Source of the DNA: Dehalococcoidia bacterium UBA5629
GTDB taxonomy: Bacteria > Chloroflexota > Dehalococcoidia > GIF9 > UBA5629
Length of the DNA: 8,567 nucleotides
Direction: 5' to 3'
Assembly (NCBI GenBank): GCA_002421445.1
Contig: DIKB01000042.1
Location: 1-8,567 of the forward strand
Below are positions 1 through 5,998 of the stretch, piece after piece; within the stretch, counting starts at the first letter, position 1, and each line of letters opens with the position of its first letter. The notes under the pieces are model-generated. The model did not search any database, was not told the DNA's origin, and saw only the letters and a list, made by a program, of their open reading frames with translations. Made by a program: the position numbers and the translations under genes.

Positions 1-148
1 GCCAACAGGCTTGTGCAACAGGCTCGTATAGGACTGGAATAGTATGGGCTGCCTGTGGATATGATATTGCTTGCTCATCAATTGCGCGAAGGAATGACAC
101 CACACAGGGTACGGCTACTAAGACGAGAGGAGCCATTAGTCTAGCCAA
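1..148 (-). CDS. N-terminal part of an unidentified membrane or exported protein (cut by window start)
   Basis: An open frame runs from a TTG codon at 148-146 to the left edge of the window without a stop (49 codons). The start is chosen from a strong ribosome binding site, GGAGG at 160-156 on the minus strand, exactly 7 nt upstream of the TTG. An in-frame ATG at 136-134 has no such site. The predicted N-terminus begins MARLMAPLVLVAVPCVV, a short hydrophobic stretch that could be a signal peptide or first membrane helix. A more polar part follows. The gene begins 4 nt after the stop of the 76-aa membrane protein gene, and its ribosome binding site lies inside the last codons of that gene, so the two are probably translationally coupled and may work together. 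The family cannot be recognised from 49 residues. Confidence 0.55.
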   Translation of the reverse strand, partial: MARLMAPLVLVAVPCVVSFLRAIDEQAISYPQAAHTIPVLYEPVAQACW

Positions 149-152
149 AACA

Positions 153-383
153 TTACCTCCAATCAGTTAGTTCGGCCTTTGCCAGCATGCTTCCAAGTAC
201 CACTAACCATAGCGACAGGGTAATCGCCATGCCTAAAACCCACCAGTTTAACGTATACCCATGCTGGATATTCTCTATGACCATTCTGGTCAATAAATAA
301 AGAAGACCTATTCCAGCCGCCGCCAGCATAGAGTGTGCCACTACGCGCCATCCTTTCCGCGTTAGAAGCTTGTCTACTATCAT
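153..383 (-). CDS. Small two-helix membrane protein, function unknown
   Basis: The 76-aa product has two clear hydrophobic segments, about residues 14-36 and 47-67, joined by a short polar loop (ENIQHGYTLN). The N-terminus is basic (K5, R9, K10, R13), which by the positive-inside rule would put it in the cytoplasm, with the C-terminus (KAELTDWR) also inside. The ATG at 383 has a modest AGGT upstream. A TATAAT hexamer lies about 30 nt further upstream. The 3' end of the gene carries a strong GGAGG that serves the next gene, which starts 4 nt after this stop. I do not recognise a family. It is a plausible small subunit or accessory of the neighbouring gene's product, inferred only from the coupling. 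Confidence 0.6.
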   Translation of the reverse strand: MIVDKLLTRKGWRVVAHSMLAAAGIGLLYLLTRMVIENIQHGYTLNWWVLGMAITLSLWLVVLGSMLAKAELTDWR

Positions 384-410
384 CGCTACCTACTTGTCCG
401 TTTATTTTTC

Positions 411-416
411 ATTATA
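411..416 (-). promoter_or_regulatory. Candidate -10 element (TATAAT) for the 76-aa membrane protein gene
   Basis: A perfect TATAAT is read on the minus strand about 28 nt before the ATG at 383, which would give a leader of roughly 20 nt. The matching -35 region (about 433-439) is poor (TTCTGC), so this rests on the -10 hexamer and its position. The surrounding 384-470 stretch is AT-rich, and 384-584 holds no other gene I can support. Confidence 0.35.
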
Positions 417-584
417 TTCTGAATATTCTAATGCAGAACATCGCGAAAAGGCAAGGAGAAAACGGTGTTGCGTTCAAAAGCTGGTAACACTGAGCTTTCT
501 GATAAAATCGGCGAGACTTAAGACTGTCCCGCTGAGTTCAAATGGAACAAGTCGCTAAATCGTGCAGTTCAGTTAAACCCCAGT

Positions 585-1517
585 TCACCCGGTTCGCCTT
601 CTTTCAAACCCCCTGTATATTATAGCGGCCAGCTTTCTTACCCTTTCCTGGCTAATCAGCGCATCACCCGCCCTTGCAAGGCTAACCCTATCCTCTCCGC
701 TTTTGGCTTTCTTCATAGCCCTTCTTGTGACAATGAAATCCTTCAGGTTCCGCTGAACCTCCCCGGAGTTCCACACCGCACGCAGGAAAACCAGAGGCAA
801 CTCTTCCTTTTCCCACCAGCCGCCATATTCAGTCATGTAGTCCGCGGCATATTCAGGCTCAGCCCAACTAATGCCATGCCACCAGTCCCTTCTTGGTAGC
901 TTATCATCCAGCAGCATTGGAGCAATATAGGGATTGGCGAAAATCGCAAATATCAGAATCATGGCTGCCTTTTCCAGTTTGTTCTGCTGGATAAGGGCAA
1001 GTCCATAGTTATAGAAGTTGTGAGGGTCATCGCCATTCCGCTGATACCACCTGGCCGCTTCCTCAAGGTTGCCCATTTGATGATAAAGAGGCCCCATAAG
1101 ATAGCGGATGCCCTGATTGTCATTGGGGTTGAGCTTCAGCATTTGCTTGAAAATACCTATGGCCTCCTCAAGCCTGCCCTGTTTCCAGGCAGTAAGACCG
1201 AGACCATGCAAGGCTCGCATATAAGGTCTGGATTCAAGTATCCCCCAGAATTCGCCCTTAGGTATGTCCTTTACCTCAGGCTCAGCCGATTCAAGGGCTT
1301 TTCGGTAAAGCCCTTCAGTCTGTTTCCAGTCCCGCTTTCTCCATGCAATATTTGCCAGGTGGTTATATCCATCAGCATAGGTCGGGTCTATCTCAATGCT
1401 CTTAAAGAAGTAGCGGCCTGCCTCTTCCTCTTCTCCCTGTTCAAGCAAATCAAGCCCCTGGTCGAGAATGTCTTCAGATCGCTTCCTTTTCGAGTCACGT
1501 GCACTTGGAAACATCAT
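585..1517 (-). CDS. Tetratricopeptide repeat protein, ST7-like
   Basis: The product is 310 aa from the chosen start. The frame extends further to an ATG at 1595 (336 aa), but that codon has no ribosome binding site. The ATG at 1517, first of a Met-Met pair, has GAGGA 7 nt upstream. TPR-type helical hairpins are visible at roughly residues 18-50 (EEAGRYFFKSIEIDP), 51-80, 101-131 (GRLEEAIGIFKQMLKLNP) and 140-165 (GNLEEAARWY). The segment RPYMRAL followed by LNPNDNQGIR (about 97-103 and 129-138) is typical of TPR proteins related to the eukaryotic ST7 family. No signal peptide or enzyme motif is seen, so it is probably a cytoplasmic scaffold. The last 100 residues are rich in Trp, Arg and Lys and lack clear repeats. 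It is the last of three co-oriented genes but sits 224 nt after the previous stop, and a possible promoter lies in that gap. The biological role is unknown. Confidence 0.85.
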   Translation of the reverse strand: MMFPSARDSKRKRSEDILDQGLDLLEQGEEEEAGRYFFKSIEIDPTYADGYNHLANIAWRKRDWKQTEGLYRKALESAEPEVKDIPKGEFWGILESRPYMRALHGLGLTAWKQGRLEEAIGIFKQMLKLNPNDNQGIRYLMGPLYHQMGNLEEAARWYQRNGDDPHNFYNYGLALIQQNKLEKAAMILIFAIFANPYIAPMLLDDKLPRRDWWHGISWAEPEYAADYMTEYGGWWEKEELPLVFLRAVWNSGEVQRNLKDFIVTRRAMKKAKSGEDRVSLARAGDALISQERVRKLAAIIYRGFERRRTG

Positions 1518-1625
1518 GTTTTCGTCCTCATTGTGATTCGAGTACACTTTACCAAATCCAGCCATGTCAGGCAACGCAGAATCAGAATAAAGCATGGATG
1601 GGAAAGGGGGTTAGCTGTCCTGTTC

Positions 1626-1656
1626 AATACAAAATGAGTGTTTGTGACCCTGTCAA
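1626..1656 (-). promoter_or_regulatory. Possible sigma70-type promoter for the TPR gene
   Basis: On the minus strand a perfect TTGACA (1656-1651) is followed after 19 nt by TGTATT (1631-1626), a 4/6 match to TATAAT. The spacer is longer than ideal. Initiation near 1619 would give a leader of about 100 nt to the ATG at 1517. The -35 is convincing and the -10 is not. Confidence 0.35.
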
Positions 1657-1741
1657 GTAATCCCGCAACTGTTAGGGCGCAATTCTTCAGGAAAGATAGG
1701 TGTCCCGAGTTGCCTCCATTATGCCCTTTGCTTGCAATCCT

Positions 1742-2113
1742 TTAGCAAAACTCATATCCTCGTGATACCCAGTAATGCCAATCTTCTACTGCATCTTGTG
1801 TCTTGCTATCTGTCTTTACAGGTTTGATTTGGGATAAGGGTACAGCCAACGTCCGTTTAGACCACTTGATCTCAACAAACATTTCATGCATACAGTCGCC
1901 TTCAGGAGCCATCTTTACAACGTTGACTCTCTCTCCCACTTTCAGAGGAGAGATGCGCCTCTCTCTGGTACATCGGCCCGTGAAAGGGAAACCAAGGTTA
2001 TCTGCAAGGTAATAATACCATCCCATTGCCTGTTCTTCCGGGCCGTAGGCATCCACGATGATTTCCATTGCGATACGTTCTTCCCGCGCTTTGTCCTCTT
2101 GGCTCTTCGGCAT
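1742..2113 (-). CDS. CcbP-type putative calcium-binding protein
   Basis: The product is a 123-aa soluble acidic-core protein. Residues 13-48 (RIAMEIIVDAYGPEEQAMGW, then YYYLADNLGFPF and a Cys) match what I recall of the Calci_bind_CcbP family, named after the cyanobacterial protein CcbP that binds Ca2+ and takes part in heterocyst control. Acidic residues D21, E26, E27 and D38 are candidates for the cation site. The middle (KVGERVNVVKMAPEGDCMHEMFVEIKW) looks like a small beta-barrel segment, which also fits that family. The ATG at 2113 is preceded by GAGAGG at a rather long 10-nt spacing. The gene lies 91 nt after a SEC-C protein gene on the same strand and may be co-transcribed with it. Calcium binding is known for the family founder only; here it is inferred. 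No signal peptide is seen, so it should act in the cytoplasm. Confidence 0.7.
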   Translation of the reverse strand: MPKSQEDKAREERIAMEIIVDAYGPEEQAMGWYYYLADNLGFPFTGRCTRERRISPLKVGERVNVVKMAPEGDCMHEMFVEIKWSKRTLAVPLSQIKPVKTDSKTQDAVEDWHYWVSRGYEFC

Positions 2114-2204
2114 TTAGTTTTTGCCTCTCGTTACTTCATGATCATATGATAAGTTATCTCGGAGCGCCTCGTTTTCCTAAATTGTATTGCCTTCATCAGC
2201 ACGC

Positions 2205-2978
2205 TCAGATCTCTTTTCCGCAGCACCTTTTGTACTTCTTACCACTTCCGCAGGGACATGGCTCATTTCTACCAATCTTAGGAATGGTCTTTGTTGTCTC
2301 CTCTGCGACATCTTCATAGGTCATGCGGGAAGACGCATTCCCTTCGAGACAACTCCGAATAATGGCAGCCGAGAACTCCGCTGCCTTATCAGGGGGCATC
2401 TGCGCTATCTCGCCACCGGTTTTGCCGAACCGCTCCGGGATCTCCTGAATGATTCTCTCCATTATGGGACGGTCAATGGGTAATCCAGCACCCGTGGTCA
2501 TAGATAATCTGCCGTTATCAGGACTAATAATCCGGCACGCAAGCACAAATCTCTTTACAGCAGTCTCGCTCAGCGCAACATCCACGATAAAGCCGCTATC
2601 TCCCCTAAATAAATCGCGTGTCTGGACGCCCAGTCCACTTACTACATCGTCAACCACAAAAAGCGAATAGCGGGGTTTCAGCATGGCATCAAGGAGAATC
2701 CTCTTGTCTGAGCCAGCTTCGATGGGAGTCTGGCTAACGTATCTTTCAATCACATTGTGTCCATCCCACCGATAGTCGTAAAGGCAATAGTCCATCAACA
2801 CAGACATCTCGCTTTCTGAACCAAGAACCAAGGTGTCATCCTTGTAAACACCTAGCAGCGTACCGCATTCTGGTATGGCATTCCTCGGTAACATGTCTGG
2901 CAAAATACGGTTCAGGTCCCTCTGAATGGTGCGAAGTTGCCTGTATCGGGCTAATTGATCCCTAGCTGATTCGTGCAC
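2205..2978 (-). CDS. SEC-C motif-containing protein of unknown function
   Basis: The 257-aa product ends in a textbook SEC-C zinc-binding motif: [20 protein letters not shown] at 235-254, with ligands C241, C243, C252 and C253. This motif, first known from the SecA C-terminus, coordinates zinc and is found at the end of many unrelated bacterial proteins. The first 230 residues do not match SecA. They form an unrecognised mixed alpha/beta domain with many acidic residues and no membrane segment. The start is a GTG at 2978 preceded by AGGAGG, with a short 4-nt spacer. An ATG overlapping that spacer is out of frame and stops after six codons. It is the first of three co-oriented genes, followed by the CcbP-like gene 91 nt downstream. 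A role in protein or nucleic-acid binding is possible but not shown. Confidence 0.8.
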   Translation of the reverse strand: MHESARDQLARYRQLRTIQRDLNRILPDMLPRNAIPECGTLLGVYKDDTLVLGSESEMSVLMDYCLYDYRWDGHNVIERYVSQTPIEAGSDKRILLDAMLKPRYSLFVVDDVVSGLGVQTRDLFRGDSGFIVDVALSETAVKRFVLACRIISPDNGRLSMTTGAGLPIDRPIMERIIQEIPERFGKTGGEIAQMPPDKAAEFSAAIIRSCLEGNASSRMTYEDVAEETTKTIPKIGRNEPCPCGSGKKYKRCCGKEI

Positions 2979-3252
2979 ACATCCTCCTGTTCAGAATTCT
3001 CGCTCGATGGGCATCACAGGCCAATGAAGTCGGCATTCATTCCGCTCGACCCAAAGTATATCACTGCAGCTTCACAATTCTCAATTGGTGGAAAACTGCC
3101 GATACCATGGAACCACACTTTGGGGCCAACGAAGTGACAGCTTGTGCGTAGAAGGCCATTGATAGACCTCTCTGAAAATGCTCGGCGTGTACAGGTTGCA
3201 CAAAAGTCAGGAATGTTAAGCAAGTGTCGCTACGCTGAAAAAGGCGGTGGAG

Positions 3253-3281
3253 TTGTTGAGAAATTACTCTTCCTTTATAAT
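3253..3281 (+). promoter_or_regulatory. Promoter of the esterase lipoprotein gene
   Basis: A perfect -10 TATAAT is at 3276-3281. Upstream, TTGTTG at 3253-3258 gives an ideal 17-nt spacer. The overlapping TTGAGA at 3256-3261 is a better -35 match but only 14 nt away. Initiation near 3288 would give a leader of about 37 nt before the ATG at 3325. Confidence 0.55.
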
Positions 3282-3306
3282 TTATCCTAAAATAAGCTTA
3301 TCCTAA
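3282..3306 (+). repeat. Direct repeat TTATCCTAA x2 in the esterase leader
   Basis: The 9-mer TTATCCTAA occurs at 3282-3290 and again, perfectly, at 3298-3306, a 16-bp period starting immediately after the -10 hexamer. Paired direct half-sites in this position can be a regulator's operator. No regulator gene is nearby, so this is a suggestion only. Confidence 0.35.
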
Positions 3307-3324
3307 TACCCTGAAGTAATAGCT

Positions 3325-4311
3325 ATGAAACAATGGCGAAACGGTAAAACACTCATTTTCATTTCGGTACTGTTGCTCGTTTTAACGACGTCGGCATGTG
3401 CCAGACAACCTGTATCATCATCTCAGCCAACTATAGATACTTACGTCACCCTCCACCCTGGTGATTACAATGGTTTGCTTAATGTTGACGGACGGAAACG
3501 GAGTTATATCCTGCACCTTCCGCCCAGTTATAACAATAAAACTAAAATGCCGCTGGTTATTGTCATCCATGGCGGCGGGGGCAATGCCGAGACCATCATG
3601 ACAACGACTGGTTTCAGTGCTAAAGCGGACGCCGCTGGTTTTATCGTGGTATACCCGAATGGTACTAGTCGACTCAACAATGATAAGCTGCTCACCTGGA
3701 ACGCAGGCAACTGTTGTGGCTATGCCCTGGACAATAACGTTGACGATGTCGCTTTCATCCGTGCCCTCATTGATGAACTTCTAAGGTTAGCGGTGGACCC
3801 CGCACGTATATACACCACAGGTATCTCCAATGGTGGCATGATGTGCTACCTCCTAGCTTGTCAGCTTTCAGATAAGATCGCAGCTATCGCTCCGGTAGCT
3901 GGCGTTATGGGAATGGATAATTGCTACCCTACGCAGCCCATCTCCGTAATTATCTTCCACGGAACCGCCGATGAGCATGTACTTTATTATGGCGGCAAGC
4001 CTTTACAGCAGGTTGACAATCATCCTCGAATAGACAAGTCGGTGTCATATGCTGTGAATTTTTGGGTTAAGGCGAATGATTGTTTCCCTGTACCACAGAA
4101 AGAAGTCATGGGCACTATCATTGAGGAAACCTGGAGCGGCGGGAAAGACGGCAGCGAAGTCGTTCTCTATACTATTGTCGATGGCAAGCATGCCTGGCCC
4201 GGTGGCACCCGAGGTTGGTTAGGAGGCGATGTACCAACAAAGGAACTATCGGCTACAAATGTGATGTGGGATTTCTTCGCTAGCCACCCAAAGCCATCGC
4301 TCTTTAATTAA
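3325..4311 (+). CDS. Secreted lipoprotein esterase, PHB depolymerase / LpqC family
   Basis: The 328-aa product is an alpha/beta-hydrolase of the LpqC/PHB-depolymerase and feruloyl-esterase group, which cleaves ester bonds in polyesters or plant-derived esters. Residues 8-24 are a hydrophobic signal segment followed by C25 (TTSAC), so it is probably a lipid-anchored surface protein, although the -3 residue is Thr instead of the usual Leu. The oxyanion region is VIHGGGGNAE (80-89). The nucleophile elbow is GISNGGMM with S168. The acid is D216 in FHGTADEHV, and the base is H289 in DGKHAWPGG, so the triad is complete. Extra cysteines (C130, C131, C174, C179, C200, C253) could form disulfides outside the cell. 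The start codon has only a weak GAAG upstream but follows a clear promoter. It is a single-gene unit with no depolymerase partner nearby. The exact substrate cannot be told from sequence. Confidence 0.88.
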   Translation: MKQWRNGKTLIFISVLLLVLTTSACARQPVSSSQPTIDTYVTLHPGDYNGLLNVDGRKRSYILHLPPSYNNKTKMPLVIVIHGGGGNAETIMTTTGFSAKADAAGFIVVYPNGTSRLNNDKLLTWNAGNCCGYALDNNVDDVAFIRALIDELLRLAVDPARIYTTGISNGGMMCYLLACQLSDKIAAIAPVAGVMGMDNCYPTQPISVIIFHGTADEHVLYYGGKPLQQVDNHPRIDKSVSYAVNFWVKANDCFPVPQKEVMGTIIEETWSGGKDGSEVVLYTIVDGKHAWPGGTRGWLGGDVPTKELSATNVMWDFFASHPKPSLFN

Positions 4312-4369
4312 AAAACACCAAACAATAAATATCTCTTTCTTTCGCACAGTGCACATTGCGTCATAAAGT

Positions 4370-4446
4370 TCAATTATGGATCACTGTCGGAAGCTTGTCG
4401 GCTGTTAACCGCTAGATCACGGGTTCGAATCCTGCCCGAGGACCCA
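4370..4446 (+). pseudogene. Decayed tRNA-Asn (GTT), 3' part preserved
   Basis: From about 4397 to 4446 the tRNA layout is canonical: anticodon loop CTGTTAA with anticodon GTT at 4404-4406 (Asn), a 5-nt variable loop, T-loop TTCGAAT at 4424-4430, the 3' acceptor strand CCGAGGA at 4436-4442, and an encoded CCA at 4444-4446. The 5' part fails. The bases that should pair with the acceptor strand (4370-4376) read TCAATTA instead of TCCTCGG. The D stem (4379-4382 with 4392-4395) hardly pairs, the outer anticodon-stem pairs are a mismatch and a wobble, and the T stem has one mismatch. It is therefore probably not functional. A retained 3' half plus a lost 5' half is what integration of a mobile element into a tRNA gene can leave behind, but no integrase is in the window. 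Confidence 0.8.
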
Positions 4447-4510
4447 ACCAAAAAACCGCATATTCGAAGCCAACTCGCCATTGTCAAAGAATTCGACATA
4501 GAGTCCTCGG
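4436..4510 (+). repeat. 8-bp inverted repeat using the tRNA relic's acceptor strand, followed by T5
   Basis: CCGAGGAC at 4436-4443 is perfectly complementary to GTCCTCGG at 4503-4510, which is followed by TTTTT (4511-4515). The 59-nt loop contains a small inner stem, TGTC/GACA around AAAGAATTC. It could fold as a GC-rich stem with a T-run, but the long loop makes intrinsic termination doubtful. Confidence 0.3.
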
Positions 4511-4703
4511 TTTTTAAAGAGTCGAACTGTTCATAAGTGCCGTAGGACTCCGTACGAGCAATACAGAGGTTCAAAGAATATATACTCATGGGGAATCCAT
4601 TATATAGTACAGAGCGAGGAATATTCTATTACACGGTTTTCCCTCGATTCCTTCTAATTTCTCCAAATACCTGGCTGCAATAAGTCCACGAATATCGCCG
4701 CCG

Positions 4704-5504
4704 TTACCGCAAAGGTGAAGGTACTTCTGGTGGTGGTGGAGTGGCAAAACCTGGCTTATAACAATATTTTGGGTTCCCCTGACTATCGAAACCGCATGGG
4801 CTCGGTTGGCATTTGCTAATAGTCTGGCCGCATATCTCGGCTTCCGCCTTTGTCAGGCAGAAGCATTCTGATGGACATTGCCTTGGCTGAGTCGCCTGTC
4901 CTGTTGCCCCTGGCTGTTGTAACGAGTACCACTCTTTCGTAGCAGTAGCGGTTAGACTGTCTATTCTAGCCACAATGGTATCGGTGCCGACATTAGTCCC
5001 TGTGTAGTAATAGCTGCTCCTGCCATTTTGGTCAGTGACAAGCTCAATCGGGGCGAAGGTATGGGCACCGGTGTGGCTTACGTATATCCTGATGTTGGAC
5101 ATAGGATTGCCATTACTATCATATAAAATGAATGTGAGGCTATGCTGGGTACCTATTAAGTTTCTGTCCTGTGATGGGTCAATTACCAGCCTGCCCGGCT
5201 TGGGGGTTGTGATTTTAGTAGCTGCTGGCTCGAAGCAGTACTTGGGGTTTTGCTGAGCGTCATAACCGCATTGCATTTTCTGGCCCTTGCACCAGTTATA
5301 GCCGTATTTCCTTGCCTCGGCTTCTGTCATGCAGTAGCATCCAGAGAGGCATTGTGCTTGTCCAGGAGGCTTCTCTAAGTTGGGGACAGATCTCTTGGTT
5401 TCTGCCTCTGTGGAGGATTTGCATCCTGCGGAAACAATAGTTGCCAGAGCTACGAGCAACAACAAAAGAGGAGGAAAAATCGCCTTTCTCATAACTCGTC
5501 TCAT
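4704..5504 (-). CDS. Lipoprotein with two six-Cys modules flanking an Ig-like (Big_1/invasin-type) domain
   Basis: The 266-aa product has a basic N-terminus, a hydrophobic segment (about 9-27) and a lipobox VSAGC with C28, so it is an exported, probably lipid-anchored protein. Residues 52-93 and 210-251 are two copies of one module. The first has C52, C56, C58, C72, C79 and C90; the second has C210, C214, C216, C232, C237 and C248 plus an extra C225. Both contain TEAEA or TKAEA and end in CG-aromatic-D, then Q-x-NPKYC. Between them, about 102-190, lies a beta-rich segment with SLTFILYDSNGNPMSNIRI and TDQNGRSSYYYTGTNVGTD, typical of bacterial Ig-like domains of the Big_1/invasin kind. The C-terminus is a Pro-rich tail. 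The ATG at 5504 lacks a clear ribosome binding site, and an ATG four codons later is an alternative. The Cys modules may form disulfides or bind metal. The function is unknown; adhesion or cell-surface binding is a guess from the architecture. Confidence 0.75.
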   Translation of the reverse strand: MRRVMRKAIFPPLLLLLVALATIVSAGCKSSTEAETKRSVPNLEKPPGQAQCLSGCYCMTEAEARKYGYNWCKGQKMQCGYDAQQNPKYCFEPAATKITTPKPGRLVIDPSQDRNLIGTQHSLTFILYDSNGNPMSNIRIYVSHTGAHTFAPIELVTDQNGRSSYYYTGTNVGTDTIVARIDSLTATATKEWYSLQQPGATGQATQPRQCPSECFCLTKAEAEICGQTISKCQPSPCGFDSQGNPKYCYKPGFATPPPPEVPSPLR

Positions 5505-5800
5505 TTACCCGGGGTTCTTAACCGGGATTTCCCATTTCAATTCGCAACTAAGCTACCATACGTCATCGCCTTTGGTCACGATAATATCCCTTCGCTACGC
5601 GGCTGTCAATACTCCTAAATCAAAAGGCCACTCCTGTTCCTGCGTCTGCTGTGACTGCTTGGATACTTTCATCTTTTGATCAAGCTGCGATGTATAACAT
5701 TAAGCCATTAAGTTCAATATGAAAACTGATTAAAACGAATGCTGTGGCAAACGACCATCCTTTCATGCTTGGAACGAACCTGTACCTTGTGCTCGATGTT

Positions 5801-5855
5801 CTTCCGCGTAAGTCTTAAGCACCTTTGCTCAAAAGCAGTTGTGCCCCTGCGGAAG
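5801..5855. repeat. Nested three-stem hairpin, possible structured RNA
   Basis: Three stems nest in order. CTTCCGC (5801-5807) pairs with GCGGAAG (5849-5855). GCAC (5819-5822) pairs with GTGC (5841-5844). TGCT (5826-5829) pairs with AGCA (5834-5837) around the tetraloop CAAA. All stems are perfect and are separated by internal loops of 11/4 and 3/3 nt. A further ATG/CAT could extend the base past a 2-nt bulge. It matches no RNA family I know and lacks a T-run on either strand, so it is not a simple terminator. Confidence 0.35.
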
Positions 5856-5930
5856 CATAATCTGCGTAAGATGAGGTACTAAAAAGGCTTCTTAACCATT
5901 TACGAAGCTGCCTGGTAGTTTTGAGGAAAG

Positions 5931-5948
5931 AGTATCGGCTCTGATACT
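5931..5948. repeat. 6-bp hairpin next to the larger inverted repeat
   Basis: AGTATC (5931-5936) and GATACT (5943-5948) pair perfectly around a 6-nt loop. It abuts the 15-bp inverted repeat on its right. In the minus-strand transcript it would be the second of two hairpins after the nitroreductase gene, followed by CTTTCC. Confidence 0.4.
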
Positions 5949-5984
5949 ACTATTGATTAAGGATAGTTACCTCAATCAATAGTA
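5948..5984 (-). terminator. 15-bp inverted repeat just downstream of the nitroreductase gene
   Basis: TACTATTGATTAAGG (5948-5962) and CCTCAATCAATAGTA (5970-5984) form a 15-bp stem with a 7-nt loop, beginning 15 nt after the nitroreductase stop. The only mismatch becomes a G-U pair when the minus strand is transcribed, so the stem suits an RNA from the nitroreductase gene. There is no long T-run after it, so it could be a 3'-end-stabilising hairpin or a factor-dependent stop rather than a classic terminator. Confidence 0.45.
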
Positions 5985-5998
5985 GGTGGCTATCACCT

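Larger units (their letters stand above)
2979..3324. other. Divergent intergenic region without a supported gene
   Basis: This 346-bp stretch separates the divergent SEC-C and esterase genes. Its right part holds the esterase promoter and a 9-bp direct repeat. Its left part (about 3014-3230) has one minus-strand frame of 69 codons that would start at a TTG with no ribosome binding site, directly after an in-frame TAG. Its peptide matches nothing I know, and I treat it as non-coding or as a gene relic. Confidence 0.5.
4312..4703. other. Gene-poor region carrying a decayed tRNA
   Basis: No protein gene is supported in these 392 bp. A minus-strand frame at 4374-4589 translates the complement of the tRNA relic (its GRIRTRDLAVNSR peptide is a classic antisense-tRNA artefact) and is not a gene. 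Besides the tRNA relic, there is a short inverted repeat (AGGAAT at 4617-4622 with ATTCCT at 4647-4652) downstream of the Cys-module lipoprotein gene, too weak to call a terminator. Confidence 0.6.
5505..5998. other. Long intergenic region with several inverted repeats, no supported gene
   Basis: These 494 bp lie between two minus-strand genes. Frames in it are short or run antisense from the lipoprotein gene. I see three inverted repeats (5801-5855, 5931-5948, 5948-5984), listed separately. A weak minus-strand promoter-like pair, TTGAAC (5717-5712) and TATACA (5696-5691) with a 15-nt spacer, might serve the lipoprotein gene through a leader of about 180 nt. Confidence 0.5.

Noticed and set aside
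1020..1637. Plus-strand frame of 205 codons opposite the TPR gene
   Set aside because: It is a shadow of the TPR gene on the other strand, its product resembles nothing, and it lacks a ribosome binding site.
3014..3223. Minus-strand frame of 69 codons starting at TTG
   Set aside because: There is no ribosome binding site, an in-frame TAG lies just before it, and no family resemblance can be seen.
4397..4510. Circularly permuted tRNA (3' half before 5' half)
   Set aside because: TCCTCGG does occur downstream of the CCA, but the bases after it do not form a D arm or the other half of the anticodon stem, and the anticodon arm is complete in the upstream part.
4374..4589. Minus-strand frame of 71 codons
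   Set aside because: It translates the complement of the tRNA-Asn relic (GRIRTRDLAVNSR-like peptide), a well-known artefact, and has no ribosome binding site.
5380..5679. Plus-strand frame of 99 codons over the lipoprotein start and spacer
   Set aside because: It is half antisense to the lipoprotein gene and half spacer, with no initiation signal or family match.
5948..5984. End of an insertion sequence or MITE
   Set aside because: No second copy, target duplication or transposase is seen in the window; its position 15 nt after a stop codon suits a 3'-end hairpin better.
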